A stretch of DNA of 63,477 bases from an uncultured Lachnospiraceae bacterium (GCA_910578475.1 CAJTRK010000018.1:1-63477); one strand, 5' to 3'; shown: positions 51,141-60,767, numbered from the stretch's first letter. The notes: a model not told the origin generated them from the sequence alone. Numbers and translations: made by a program.

Positions 51141-52322
51141 GTGGCAGAGAGAGGTTTATCTCGTAGGAAACCGAATATAGCGAATTATATGGACTATACG
51201 CTGCTGTTTATTGTTATTTTCCTGCTTGGCTTCGGCCTTGTCATGGTGTATTCCACCAGTTCCTATTCCGCAAATCTGCAGTTTGACGGAGATGCCGCAT
51301 GGTATTTCCGGAAGCAGCTTTGGGCAACGGCGGTCGGAATTGTAGCAATGATGGTGGTGGCCAATATTCCATATCATTTTTGGGAGCAGTTCGCGATGCT
51401 TGGCTATATTGTTTCCGTTATTTTGATTTTGTTGATTATTCCTTTCGGAACGGAATCCCACGGCGCCAAAAGATGGCTTAACATCGCCGGCATTTCCGTG
51501 CAGCCGGCAGAAATTGCAAAACTTGGCATGATTTTGTTCCTGGCGAGTATGATTTGTACGATGGGAAAGAGCATCCGGCAGAAGAAAGGGTTTTTTACCG
51601 TATTGATAGTTCCGGTTCCGATTGCGATTATGCTGTGGCGGATTACTTCCAACCTGAGTTCCGCGATTATCGTTATGGGAATCGCGGTGTTGATGTTATT
51701 TGTGTCCTGTCCGGATTATAAGCGGTTCGTGATTCTCGGAATTGTCACAATCGTGGCCGCGGCGCTCATTGTATTGGTTATTGTGAAAATGGCGGAAGCG
51801 GGTGTAGGAGAAGACGGGGGAAGCGTCGGCGGGTTCCGGGGAGCGCGTATTCTGGCATGGCTTGACCCGGAGGCATACGCAATCGGAAAGGGATTTCAGA
51901 CCTTGCAGGGGTTATACGCCATCGGCTCCGGCGGCATACTCGGCAAAGGGCTTGGCAACAGTAAGCAGAAGCTCGGATTTATTCCGGAGGCGCAGAACGA
52001 TATGATTTTTTCCATTATCTGCGAGGAACTCGGACTGTTCGGCGCGATTGCCATTATTTTGATGTTTATCATGCTGATTTGGCGTTTTATGATTATTGCA
52101 AATAATGCACCCGACCTGTTTGGCGCGCTTCTGGTGGTCGGTGTGCTCGGACATATAGCGATTCAGGTCATTTTGAACATAGCCGTTGTAACGAATACCA
52201 TTCCAAATACCGGAATTTCCCTGCCGTTTATCAGCTACGGGGGCACTTCCGTATTGTTTTTGCTGATTGAAATCGGCCTCGTTTTGAGTGTGGCGAGGGG
52301 GATTCGGTTAAAAGATTTATAA
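51141..52322 (+). CDS. ftsW: SEDS peptidoglycan polymerase FtsW
   Basis: 393 residues from a GTG at 51141 with AAGGAG upstream. Ten membrane segments; SEDS landmarks GLVMVYSTSS, SHGAKRWLNIAGISVQPAEIAKL, GGILGKGLGNSKQKLGFIPEAQNDMIFSIICEELG and ISYGGTS. It polymerises septal glycan together with a class B penicillin-binding protein. murG, which often follows, is absent; murA comes next. Confidence 0.96.
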   Translation: MAERGLSRRKPNIANYMDYTLLFIVIFLLGFGLVMVYSTSSYSANLQFDGDAAWYFRKQLWATAVGIVAMMVVANIPYHFWEQFAMLGYIVSVILILLIIPFGTESHGAKRWLNIAGISVQPAEIAKLGMILFLASMICTMGKSIRQKKGFFTVLIVPVPIAIMLWRITSNLSSAIIVMGIAVLMLFVSCPDYKRFVILGIVTIVAAALIVLVIVKMAEAGVGEDGGSVGGFRGARILAWLDPEAYAIGKGFQTLQGLYAIGSGGILGKGLGNSKQKLGFIPEAQNDMIFSIICEELGLFGAIAIILMFIMLIWRFMIIANNAPDLFGALLVVGVLGHIAIQVILNIAVVTNTIPNTGISLPFISYGGTSVLFLLIEIGLVLSVARGIRLKDL

Positions 52323-52395
52323 GTACAAGATAATTTTTACGGTTTTTACCATATAGATAAAGTAGGTCATATATTATCTGCTTTGGGGTTTTGCT

Positions 52396-53646
52396 ATGAA
52401 TGCGATTCAGATATATGGTGGAAACTGTCTTCATGGTCAGGTTGGGATACAGGGTTCCAAAAACGCCGTGCTGCCGATTCTTTCCGCGGCTCTTTTGATA
52501 GACGGCGTTTGTGAAATTCAAAACTGTCCCGTTATCAGCGATGTATATCATATGCTGCGTCTGATGGAAAGCCTGTGCTGTGTCATCGACAGGAATGGAC
52601 ATACGGTCAGAGTGGATGCTTCCGGGGTATCCAGATGTGATATGCCTTCGGATTCCGTCCGCGTCATGCGTTCTTCCATTATGCTGCTTGGCTCTCTGCT
52701 TGCCCGGACGGGAAGCGTCAGTATGCAGTATCCGGGAGGATGTGTTATCGGAAAAAGGCCCATTGACCTGCATCTTGACGGGCTTAGGAAAATGGGTGTT
52801 GTTATCAGAGAACGGGAAGATGGTTTTGACGCGGAGACGAAAGGACTGACAGGAGCGGTGCACAGGCTGCCGTTTATCAGTGTGGGCGCGACGGAAAATC
52901 TCGTGCTTGCGGCAGTTCTTGCCAAAGGAGAATCCGTTATCGAAAATGCGGCGCAGGAGCCGGAAATATATGCTTTATGCGATTTTCTGCAAAAAGCGGG
53001 CGCGGACATAGAAGGCGTCGGCACGAAAAGACTGTGCATCCGGGGCGTGGAAAAGCTGCATGAAATTTCCTATCAGGTTCCGGCCGACAGAATCGTGGCA
53101 GGCACTTACCTGGCAGCCTGCTTATGCTGCGGCGGAGAAGTATTTTTGAAAGACGCGCCCTGTGCGCAGATGAAAGCGGTCAGCGCTGCGGCTGCATCTA
53201 TGGGCGCCGAAATTGAAGAAAGCGAAGCGGGATTGTCCGTCGTCTGCAGGGAAAGAAGAGTCATGCCTCCAGGACTCGTAACGGAATGCTATCCGGGGTT
53301 TCCCACGGATTTGCAGTCGGCGTTTCTGGCAGCGATGTCTCTGGCGGATGGAGAGGGCGTTCTGGAAGAGACTATTTTTGAGAACCGGTTTCGCATCGTG
53401 TCGCAGTTACAGCAAATGGGCGCCAAAATCTGCTGTCAGAAAAACAAAGTCTGTGTGAGCGGCGTCAAAACGCTTCACGGTGCAAGCCTGAAAGCGGAAG
53501 AACTGCGCGGCGGCGCGGCGTTGGTGCTTGCGGGCTGCGCGGCGGAGGGCAGAAGCATTATCAAAAACAGGCATTTTATCGAAAGAGGCTATGAAGATAT
53601 CTGTCAGGATATGCGCTTGCTCGGCGCCGATGTAGCAATGATGTAA
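52396..53646 (+). CDS. murA: UDP-GlcNAc 1-carboxyvinyltransferase MurA
   Basis: First committed step of wall synthesis. 416 residues. IQGSKNAVLPILSAALL, and PGGCVIGKRPIDLH with Cys116 at the position of the fosfomycin-target cysteine, so the enzyme should be fosfomycin-sensitive. GFPTDLQSAFLA and RGGAALVLAG are typical. The ribosome site before the ATG is weak (GGGG). It lies between ftsW and ftsQ, as in other clostridia. Confidence 0.95.
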   Translation: MNAIQIYGGNCLHGQVGIQGSKNAVLPILSAALLIDGVCEIQNCPVISDVYHMLRLMESLCCVIDRNGHTVRVDASGVSRCDMPSDSVRVMRSSIMLLGSLLARTGSVSMQYPGGCVIGKRPIDLHLDGLRKMGVVIREREDGFDAETKGLTGAVHRLPFISVGATENLVLAAVLAKGESVIENAAQEPEIYALCDFLQKAGADIEGVGTKRLCIRGVEKLHEISYQVPADRIVAGTYLAACLCCGGEVFLKDAPCAQMKAVSAAAASMGAEIEESEAGLSVVCRERRVMPPGLVTECYPGFPTDLQSAFLAAMSLADGEGVLEETIFENRFRIVSQLQQMGAKICCQKNKVCVSGVKTLHGASLKAEELRGGAALVLAGCAAEGRSIIKNRHFIERGYEDICQDMRLLGADVAMM

Positions 53647-53692
53647 CGGCAGGACTGTATCGCAGCGCAGTTTCGAATGTAAGGAATAAGGT

Positions 53693-54529
53693 ATGGGCAG
53701 CAAAAAGGTCGTAAAAAAATTTCATAAAAAGAACACTCATTTGCGGCTCGTGAAACAGGAAAAGCAGAAGGAGAAAAAGGAGCAGATAGAACAGAAAATC
53801 CGTTTCGGCAGAGTAAAACGGATTCTGATTCTTTCTGCTATCCTTGTTCTGCTGGTCGTTGCGCTCGCTTCAGGGTATATCTATATCGTAGATAATTATA
53901 CGATAACTACCATATATGTAGAGGGGAACATCCACTACACGAATGAAGAGATTATAGAGATGGTCATGGACGGAAGATATGCCAATAACTCTCTTTTTCT
54001 GTCCTGGAAGTACCGGAAAAAGGGAATCGACGACATTCCTTTTGTACAGACGATGGATATTTCCGTAGAAGCGAAAGACACCATTCGCATTAAAGTATAT
54101 GAAAAGGCCGTAGCAGGCTATGTGGCGTATCTTGGAAGATATATGTATTTTGACAAAGACGGCATCGTCGTGGAGACTTCCGAAGAGGGCACGCCGGGCA
54201 TTCCCCAGGTGACGGGCCTTTCTTTTTCCCATGTGATACTGCATGAACCGCTTCCGGTGGAAAATCAGGCGGTTTTCGAGGATATTCTGAACATTACACA
54301 GCTGCTTGAAAAGCATTCCCTTCCGGTGGACAAGATATATTTTTCACCCGATTATCAGGTGACGCTCATTTTCGGAGAGGCCCGCGTGGCGATGGGGCCG
54401 AGCGACGATATCGACGAGAAGATTATGGGGCTTCAGTATATGCTTCCGAGTCTGGAAGGCAAAAAGGGAACGCTCGATATGAGAGAATATACGGAAGATA
54501 CGAAGATGATAAGTTTTGAACCGGATTAG
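53693..54529 (+). CDS. ftsQ: Division protein FtsQ/DivIB
   Basis: 278 residues. A basic, charged cytoplasmic N-terminus (KKVVKKFHKKNTHLRLVKQ), one membrane segment about 45-65, then a POTRA domain (ITTIYVEGNIHYTNEEIIEMV) and an FtsQ-type beta domain. AAGGAATAAGG precedes the ATG. It is part of the FtsQLB bridging complex with the FtsL-like protein encoded upstream. Confidence 0.92.
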   Translation: MGSKKVVKKFHKKNTHLRLVKQEKQKEKKEQIEQKIRFGRVKRILILSAILVLLVVALASGYIYIVDNYTITTIYVEGNIHYTNEEIIEMVMDGRYANNSLFLSWKYRKKGIDDIPFVQTMDISVEAKDTIRIKVYEKAVAGYVAYLGRYMYFDKDGIVVETSEEGTPGIPQVTGLSFSHVILHEPLPVENQAVFEDILNITQLLEKHSLPVDKIYFSPDYQVTLIFGEARVAMGPSDDIDEKIMGLQYMLPSLEGKKGTLDMREYTEDTKMISFEPD

Positions 54530-54673
54530 CTGGAAATTTCTGTCAGATGAACAGAGAAACGGGCAGATTGGAACGAAAAGGGAACGAAAATCAAAAAAAT
54601 AGGTTGCTAATTTGAAGAAATAATTATATGATAATCTATATGAGTTTATTTTGTACTAAAAGGAGGTACTACC

Positions 54674-55909
54674 TTGCTTGAGATTAAGACAAACGATGCT
54701 GAATCCGCTGCAAAGATAATCGTTATAGGCGTTGGTGGAGCGGGTAATAATGCTGTTAATAGAATGATTGATGAAAGCATTGACGGAGTTGATTTCATCG
54801 GAATCAATACGGACAAGCAGGCGCTGCAGCTTTGTAAGGCTCCCAGGCTTTTGCAGATTGGAGAGAAGCTTACGAAGGGATTGGGAGCGGGCGCAAAGCC
54901 TGAAATCGGTGAAAAAGCGGCCGAGGAGAGCGAAGAAGAGATTGCGCTTGCGTTAAAAGGCGCGGATATGGTATTTGTTACCTGCGGTATGGGAGGCGGA
55001 ACCGGAACCGGCGCTGCGCCCGTCGTTGCCAAGCTGGCGAAGGATATGGGAATCCTGACGGTAGGCGTTGTTACAAAGCCTTTCCGTTTTGAAGCGAAGG
55101 CGCGTATGGTCAATGCGCTGAGCGGTATTGACAAAATTAAGGACAATGTAGATACACTGATTGTCATTCCGAATGATAAACTGCTGGAAATCGTTGACAG
55201 AAGGACAACCATGCCGGACGCTTTAAAGAAAGCGGATGAAGTATTGCAGCAGGCCGTACAGGGTATTACCGATTTGATTAACGTTCCGGCTGTTATCAAT
55301 CTTGACTTTGCGGATGTGCAGACCGTTATGAAAGATAAGGGCATCGCGCATATCGGTATCGGAGCGGGAAAAGGTGAGGATAAGGCGAACGAAGCGGTTA
55401 AGATGGCGGTAGAGAGTCCGCTGCTTGAAACAACGATTTCGGGAGCAACGCATGTTATTATTAACGTATCCGGCGACATTTCGCTTGCTGACGCATCCGA
55501 TGCGGCAGATTATGTAAGAGAGCTGACGGGCGACGATGTCAATATCATATTCGGTGCGATGTATGATGCCAATATGTCGGACACCTGTAAGGTAACGATT
55601 ATCGCAACGGGCATCGAAGAGAAAGCAAATCAGTTAAAGGGACTTGGATTCAAGTCGGCATACATAACGCCTACATCCCTGCAGAGTAAGACGGCCGGGA
55701 CAGGCATGGGCACGGGACATGTCGGTTTTGGCACGGCCAATCTGGGCATCCGTCCTTCCTCCATACTGGCAGGACAGGGCGCGGGAACGGCTGGAGAATC
55801 GCAGCAGGAAGGTGTCAGACCGATTGCGGGCATCAACCGTGCGACCGATATTAAGAGTTCCGTAGAAGAAAAATCTTTGAAGATTCCGGATTTTTTACAG
55901 AGAAAGTAG
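54674..55909 (+). CDS. ftsZ: Cell division GTPase FtsZ
   Basis: Tubulin-like ring protein. 411 residues. The start is TTG at 54674, 7 nt after a perfect AGGAGG; no ATG lies before the conserved VIGVGGAGNNAVNRM. The tubulin signature GMGGGTGTGAAP and T7 segment (LDFADVQTVM) are intact. The linker from about 330 is Gly/Thr-rich; the C-terminal conserved peptide is KIPDFLQRK. ftsA is not present. A terminator follows. Confidence 0.97.
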   Translation: MLEIKTNDAESAAKIIVIGVGGAGNNAVNRMIDESIDGVDFIGINTDKQALQLCKAPRLLQIGEKLTKGLGAGAKPEIGEKAAEESEEEIALALKGADMVFVTCGMGGGTGTGAAPVVAKLAKDMGILTVGVVTKPFRFEAKARMVNALSGIDKIKDNVDTLIVIPNDKLLEIVDRRTTMPDALKKADEVLQQAVQGITDLINVPAVINLDFADVQTVMKDKGIAHIGIGAGKGEDKANEAVKMAVESPLLETTISGATHVIINVSGDISLADASDAADYVRELTGDDVNIIFGAMYDANMSDTCKVTIIATGIEEKANQLKGLGFKSAYITPTSLQSKTAGTGMGTGHVGFGTANLGIRPSSILAGQGAGTAGESQQEGVRPIAGINRATDIKSSVEEKSLKIPDFLQRK

Positions 55910-55928
55910 AGCGGAAAACAGAGCAGAA

Positions 55929-55975
55929 AGAGCTTCTGAGACAGCGGAGGACGCCGTCTGAGAGGTTCTTTTTTT
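55929..55975 (+). terminator. Terminator after ftsZ
   Basis: AGAGCTTCTGAGACAGCG pairs, with a few mismatches, with CGCCGTCTGAGAGGTTCT, followed by T7. It marks the end of the division cluster. Confidence 0.85.
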
Positions 55976-56019
55976 GTGTGCGAAAATAGTCAGAAAATAT
56001 TTTGGAAATGCTCCCTGGA

Positions 56020-56053
56020 TTTGACAAAATTATCGTTCCTTTTTTCATATAAT
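56020..56053 (+). promoter_or_regulatory. spoIIG-type promoter with long spacer and Spo0A-like box
   Basis: TTGACA (56021-56026) and TATAAT (56048-56053) are consensus but 21 bp apart, too far for ordinary sigma-A recognition. The Bacillus spoIIG promoter has the same oddity (22 bp) and is activated by Spo0A bound over the -35. TTTGACA here is TGTCAAA on the other strand, one change from the Spo0A box TGTCGAA. Confidence 0.7.
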
Positions 56054-56102
56054 GAAGCAGAAACAGGATGTATCGCATACTGAGAGAAAGGCATGGTGAT
56101 TA

Positions 56103-56909
56103 GTGTATTACAAATTATATATTGACAGCGTATTTTTTGTTCAGTTCGTCATGAATCTGTATCTGTTGTCCATAACGGGTAAAATTCTGAAGTGTACTGC
56201 CACGCACGGAAGAATACTATCCGGAGCCTTGCTCGGGGCCGGTATGATATGTCTGGTCATTTTATTTCCGGTCTGTAATCTGAGGATAAGGCTCGCGATT
56301 GGCGTAATACCTGTCAGTATGTGCATGATTCGCGCTGCGTTTGTAATTCGGCAGCCGAGACTTCTTTTTAAGGGCAGCATGGTAATGGGTGCATGCGGCT
56401 TTCTGATGGGAGGTGTCGTATTATGGCTTTCCGGTCGATTTGCATGGTTCGGGGAGCGGCAATATGATATCTGGACGGTTGCTTTTTCGGGATATATCGG
56501 TTACCGTTTTTTCCGGTTCCTGGTTCGGAAACTGCACCAGGAAAAGACAGATGATTTAAGACCGGTCAGGATTCCCGTCGGAGAGAAAAATATTCGTTTG
56601 AACGCGTTTGTTGATACGGGGAACCATCTGTGCGAACCCGTGAACGGCGCGCCGGTATGCCTGGTAAGCGAGCGGGCGGCCGGAGATTTTCAGGAATTTT
56701 TTCTGCCGGAAAAATATCACGCCATTCCCTATCGCAGCATCGGAAAGAAAAGTGGAATACTGGATGCTTATGAGCTGCCGGAGCTTATTATTGAGGATAC
56801 ATATCGGGAAATATGTTGTAAACGGGTCATTGTCGCAATTTGTAATACGGGAATATCACAAGATAGTCTTTATCAAATGATATTGCATCCTCAACTAATG
56901 GAAAACTAG
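56103..56909 (+). CDS. spoIIGA: Sigma-E processing peptidase SpoIIGA
   Basis: 268 residues from a GTG at 56103. Five membrane segments occupy about 1-145 and a cytoplasmic aspartic-protease half follows with the active site FVDTGNHL. It cleaves pro-sigma-E at the forespore septum in response to SpoIIR. It is directly followed (11 nt) by its substrate gene sigE. YYKLYIDSVFFVQFVMNLY is the family start. Confidence 0.94.
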   Translation: MYYKLYIDSVFFVQFVMNLYLLSITGKILKCTATHGRILSGALLGAGMICLVILFPVCNLRIRLAIGVIPVSMCMIRAAFVIRQPRLLFKGSMVMGACGFLMGGVVLWLSGRFAWFGERQYDIWTVAFSGYIGYRFFRFLVRKLHQEKTDDLRPVRIPVGEKNIRLNAFVDTGNHLCEPVNGAPVCLVSERAAGDFQEFFLPEKYHAIPYRSIGKKSGILDAYELPELIIEDTYREICCKRVIVAICNTGISQDSLYQMILHPQLMEN

Positions 56910-56920
56910 GAGGAAAAGAA

Positions 56921-57661
56921 ATGGTTTTTAAGGTGGCAATTCCCGGCAAAGTGCAGTTTAAAATGGTGCGTAAGGATACCAGATTCCTTATGAACAGGCA
57001 GGGAGACATACATTATATAGGAGGCGCGGAGGTGTTACCTCCTCCGCTTGAGGTAGAAAAGGAGAATGAAATTATCGGCGACCTCGGCACAGAGTATGAG
57101 AGTGAGGCAAAAGCCCTTTTAATCGAGCATAATCTGCGTCTGGTCGTATACATAGCCAAAAAGTTCGATAATACGGGTGTCGGTGTGGAAGATTTGATTT
57201 CTATCGGAACAATTGGATTGATTAAGTCTATCAACACCTTTAATCCGGAAAAAAATATTAAACTTGCAACTTATGCTTCCCGCTGCATCGAGAACGAAAT
57301 TCTGATGTATTTAAGACGGAACAGCAAGCATAAAATGGAGGTGTCCATCGACGAACCGCTCAATGTAGACTGGGACGGGAACGAGCTTTTGCTTTCCGAT
57401 ATTCTTGGGACGGATGAAGATGTGATTTATCAGGATATTGAAAACGAAGTGGAGCGGAAACTTCTTATCAAGGCCATTTCCAAACTTTCCGAACGGGAAC
57501 AGACCATCATCCGGCTGCGTTTCGGACTCGGAAACGCGGAAGGCAAAGAGCTGACACAGAAGGAGGTTGCGGAACTTCTCGGCATCTCGCAGTCGTATAT
57601 TTCGAGGTTGGAGAAAAAAATCATGCGCAGGCTGAAAAAGGAAATTCTGCGGGAAACATAA
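56921..57661 (+). CDS. sigE: RNA polymerase sporulation sigma factor SigE (pro-form)
   Basis: 246 residues. The N-terminal prosequence ends in the conserved HYIGGAEVLPPPL processing region. Region 2 (HNLRLVVYIAKKFDNTGVG, LISIGTIGLIKSINTF, YASRCIENEILMYLRR) and the region 4 helix-turn-helix (LTQKEVAELLGISQSYISRL) are intact. AGGAGG precedes the ATG. It drives mother-cell genes after septation. In Bacillus sigG follows directly; here a c-di-GMP gene intervenes. Confidence 0.97.
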   Translation: MVFKVAIPGKVQFKMVRKDTRFLMNRQGDIHYIGGAEVLPPPLEVEKENEIIGDLGTEYESEAKALLIEHNLRLVVYIAKKFDNTGVGVEDLISIGTIGLIKSINTFNPEKNIKLATYASRCIENEILMYLRRNSKHKMEVSIDEPLNVDWDGNELLLSDILGTDEDVIYQDIENEVERKLLIKAISKLSEREQTIIRLRFGLGNAEGKELTQKEVAELLGISQSYISRLEKKIMRRLKKEILRET

Positions 57662-57724
57662 GCATGGACATTTGTAAAATTCGTATCATATAACCGTAGG
57701 AAAGAAAAACAGGAGAGGAAAAGG

Positions 57725-57757
57725 GCAGTCGGATATTATCAGATATCCGATTGCTTT
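57725..57757 (+). terminator. Terminator after sigE
   Basis: GCAGTCGGATAT pairs with ATATCCGATTGC (one wobble), followed by T5. Confidence 0.85.
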
Positions 57758-57847
57758 TTATGTTAAATAAAAGTATAATGAAATAAGAAGAAGTTTTAAA
57801 AAGACATTCTTCAGATGTTTTTTGGGGTAATATACGGGGGTACATAT

Positions 57848-59872
57848 ATGGGAATGAAAAAGACGATTCTGATTGTTGATGATGACAGAATGAATCTGGT
57901 GACGGCGCAGAAGTTCCTTGTGGAAGAATATAAGGTGGTCGGCGTCAATTCCGGCAAACAGGCTTTTAAATATCTGATGAAATACAGGCCAGACCTGATT
58001 CTTCTGGATATTTTTATGCCGGAAATCGGCGGTTTTGAAGTAATGAAACTGTTACAGGAAAATAAGGACTGGTGTAAGATTCCGGTTATCTTTCTGACGG
58101 CTGACAGAAAGACGGAAACGGAGTCCAAGTGCTTTCAGATGGGAGCGCATGATTTTATTACAAAGCCTTTTGAACCGGGCATTATGTTAAACCGTATCCG
58201 CCGCGCGATTGAGCTTGACGGATATCGGAAGGATTTGCAGCGCAGGCTGGAAGAAAAAACAAGAGAAGTAGAGCTTGTAACGATAGAGGCCATTACGACG
58301 GTGGCCAATACGATAGATGCCAAAGATGATTATACGAAGGGACACTCGATTCGGGTCGCCTATTATTCGGAGGCACTTGCACGAAAAATCGGCTGGTCGG
58401 AAGAGGAAGTACAGAACATTCATTATATTGCCCTTTTGCATGATATTGGTAAAATCGGCGTGCCGGATTCCGTATTGAACAAGCCCTTTAAACTGACCAA
58501 TGTTGAGTTCGAGTTAATTAAGAACCACACGGTCATGGGCGCGGAGATTTTAAAAGACATCAAGATGTTTCCCAATGTCAGCGTCGGAGCAAAGTATCAT
58601 CATGAACGGTTTGACGGCCGGGGATATCCGAGCGGTCTGAAAGGCGATGAAATTCCCATTGTCGCGAGAATCATCGGCATTGTGGATTCTTACGACGCCA
58701 TGACGAGCAACCGCGTATACCGGAAACGGCTGCAGGACGAAATGGTGCGGCAGGAGCTGGTACGGGGAAAAGGTTCTCAGTTCGACCCCTATCTGGTGGA
58801 CCAGTTTATGGAACTGTTGGAAGAGGGCAACTTACAGCAGAATATTCCGGAAGAAGATATGGTCATGCCGATTTTCAACAGCGATAAAATTTACGGCGGC
58901 GTGACGAGAGAAGAAACCGGCTTAAATACCAAGCTGGATTATCTGACGGGCCTTCTGGGAAGAGAACAGGGCGAAAAGGAGATAACCGAGAGCCTGCGGA
59001 ACGGAAACGGCTGCATTATGATGATTGACCTGGATAATTTCCGGGAAATGAACGATAAATTCGGACACCTCGCGGGCGATTATGTTTTGAAAGAAGTAGC
59101 GGACCTGTTAAAAGATGTATCCAGAAAGAATATCGTATGCAGAATGGGCGGCGATGAATTTCTGTATTATGTGGACGGCATTACGAGACAGGAAGAGGCG
59201 GAGGAAAAAGTCAGACTGATTTTGGATACGTTCGATAAGAGAAAACGTGAAATTGCCATGCTGGAAAATATTTCTCTTTCCATCGGCATCAGCCTTTTCG
59301 GTGTGGACGGCGGAAGCTTTGCGGAACTCGTCAGAAAAGCGGACAAAGCGCTGTACCATGTCAAACAGAACAACGATACGGAGCAGCGTTATCTGTTCTA
59401 TCAGGGAACCAGTATGGCCAAGACGCTGGAACAATCAAAGGCAGACCTGAACAGACTGGTGAGTATGGTGGAGAACAGGCAGACCTATCATGGCGCTTTC
59501 CAGATTGCTTATGAAGAGTTTGGCCGGGTCTATGATTTCGTTATGCACTTTTCACAGCGGAACAGACAGGAGATGCAGCTGATTCTCTTTACTTTATATT
59601 CTTCGGACGGCAGCGATATCCGAATCGAGCAGATGGAGCGGGCCATGCAGTGCATGGAACAGGCGATTATCAAGTCCCTGCGTGGTGTGGATGTGGGAAC
59701 AAGATACAGCAGTTCCCAGTTTCTTGTGATACTGCTCGACGCAGAGCGGGGAGATATCCGCGTTGTGACGGAGCGTATCGTACAGAACTATTTTAAATTA
59801 TATGGCGACAGGGATATCACGTTATCATACGATATCGCCAATCTTCATAATGACGGAGAAGAAAAAAAATAA
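57848..59872 (+). CDS. Response regulator with HD-GYP, GGDEF and degenerate second GGDEF domains
   Basis: About 674 residues, four parts. Receiver 1-120 with VDDD and phospho-acceptor LLDIFMP, lysine in ITKPF. HD-GYP about 140-340: HDIGKIGVP and HHERFDGRGYP, intact. GGDEF about 375-535 with DLDNFREMNDKFGHLAGD and CRMGGDEFLYY, intact. Last, about 545-670, a GGDEF-like domain without signature (SSSQFLVILLD). One protein can therefore both make and break c-di-GMP, under phosphorylation control. No kinase gene is adjacent. The start at 57848 gives the usual MGMKKTILIVDDD. Confidence 0.9.
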   Translation: MGMKKTILIVDDDRMNLVTAQKFLVEEYKVVGVNSGKQAFKYLMKYRPDLILLDIFMPEIGGFEVMKLLQENKDWCKIPVIFLTADRKTETESKCFQMGAHDFITKPFEPGIMLNRIRRAIELDGYRKDLQRRLEEKTREVELVTIEAITTVANTIDAKDDYTKGHSIRVAYYSEALARKIGWSEEEVQNIHYIALLHDIGKIGVPDSVLNKPFKLTNVEFELIKNHTVMGAEILKDIKMFPNVSVGAKYHHERFDGRGYPSGLKGDEIPIVARIIGIVDSYDAMTSNRVYRKRLQDEMVRQELVRGKGSQFDPYLVDQFMELLEEGNLQQNIPEEDMVMPIFNSDKIYGGVTREETGLNTKLDYLTGLLGREQGEKEITESLRNGNGCIMMIDLDNFREMNDKFGHLAGDYVLKEVADLLKDVSRKNIVCRMGGDEFLYYVDGITRQEEAEEKVRLILDTFDKRKREIAMLENISLSIGISLFGVDGGSFAELVRKADKALYHVKQNNDTEQRYLFYQGTSMAKTLEQSKADLNRLVSMVENRQTYHGAFQIAYEEFGRVYDFVMHFSQRNRQEMQLILFTLYSSDGSDIRIEQMERAMQCMEQAIIKSLRGVDVGTRYSSSQFLVILLDAERGDIRVVTERIVQNYFKLYGDRDITLSYDIANLHNDGEEKK

Positions 59873-59883
59873 CAGAAAGCATG

Positions 59884-59915
59884 AAATGCGCAGGCTGTCA
59901 TGTCTGCGCATTTTT
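59884..59915 (+). terminator. Terminator after the HD-GYP/GGDEF gene
   Basis: AAATGCGCAG pairs with CTGCGCATTT, followed by T5. It lies between this gene and the convergent sigG. Confidence 0.85.
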
Positions 59916-59953
59916 AGAAACGGAAAAATACTGTAATTACAGTAAATGACATA

Positions 59954-60733
59954 CTAGGCGGTCAGGTAATTCCGCATTGTTTTCAGCGCGTTTTTTTCCA
60001 GCCGGGAGACCTGTGCCTGGGAAATGCCGATTTTTTCCGCGACTTCCATTTGGGTCTTTCCTTCAAAGAAGCGCAGCGTAATGATTTCGTGTTCTCGTTC
60101 GGACAGCTTTTTCATGGCTTCACTCAAAGAGATATGCTCGACCCAGACTTCTTCCTTGTTTTTCTTATCGCTTATCTGGTCCATGACATAAAGTGTATCG
60201 CCGCCGTCCGTATAAATCGGCTCATACAGGCTCATGGGGCTTTGAATCGCATCTAACGCATAGACGATATCTTCCTGGGAAATACCGATTTCCGCGGCAA
60301 TTTCATTGATGGTCGGTTCCTGTGCATTTTTTCTTGTCAGATTTTCCTTTGCATAAATGGCTTTATAGGCGGTATCTTTTAAAGAACGGGAAACACGGAT
60401 GCTGTTGGAATCCCGCAGATAGCGTCTGATTTCTCCGATTATCATCGGAACGGCATAAGTCGAAAATTTTACGTTCAGGCTGCTGTCAAAGTTATCAATT
60501 GCTTTAATCAGGCCGATACAGCCGATTTGAAAAAGGTCGTCCACATTTTCATTGCTGGAATGAAATCGTTTGATGACGCTTAAAACAAGGCGCAGATTGC
60601 CTTTGATATATTCTTTTCTCGCGTTGTCGTCTCCGTCTCCGATTTTTCGGAAAAGCTCCTCCTTTTCGGCATTTTTTAACAATGGAAGTTTGGCGGTATT
60701 GACGCCGCAGATTTCAACTTTTCCCTGAACCAT
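59954..60733 (-). CDS. sigG: RNA polymerase sporulation sigma factor SigG
   Basis: Late forespore sigma factor. 259 residues from the ATG at 60733, giving the typical MVQGKVEICGVNTAKLPLL; in-frame ATGs at 60754 and 60757 lie almost on the predicted transcription start. Region 2 (NLRLVLSVIKRFHSSNENVD, GCIGLIKAIDNFD) and the region 4 helix (KTQMEVAEKIGISQAQVSRL) are intact. Unlike Bacillus, it is not behind sigE on the same strand but inverted beyond the HD-GYP gene. Confidence 0.96.
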   Translation of the reverse strand: MVQGKVEICGVNTAKLPLLKNAEKEELFRKIGDGDDNARKEYIKGNLRLVLSVIKRFHSSNENVDDLFQIGCIGLIKAIDNFDSSLNVKFSTYAVPMIIGEIRRYLRDSNSIRVSRSLKDTAYKAIYAKENLTRKNAQEPTINEIAAEIGISQEDIVYALDAIQSPMSLYEPIYTDGGDTLYVMDQISDKKNKEEVWVEHISLSEAMKKLSEREHEIITLRFFEGKTQMEVAEKIGISQAQVSRLEKNALKTMRNYLTA

Positions 60734-60767
60734 AATATCGCTTTCCCCTTTCATCATCCTTTCTAAA

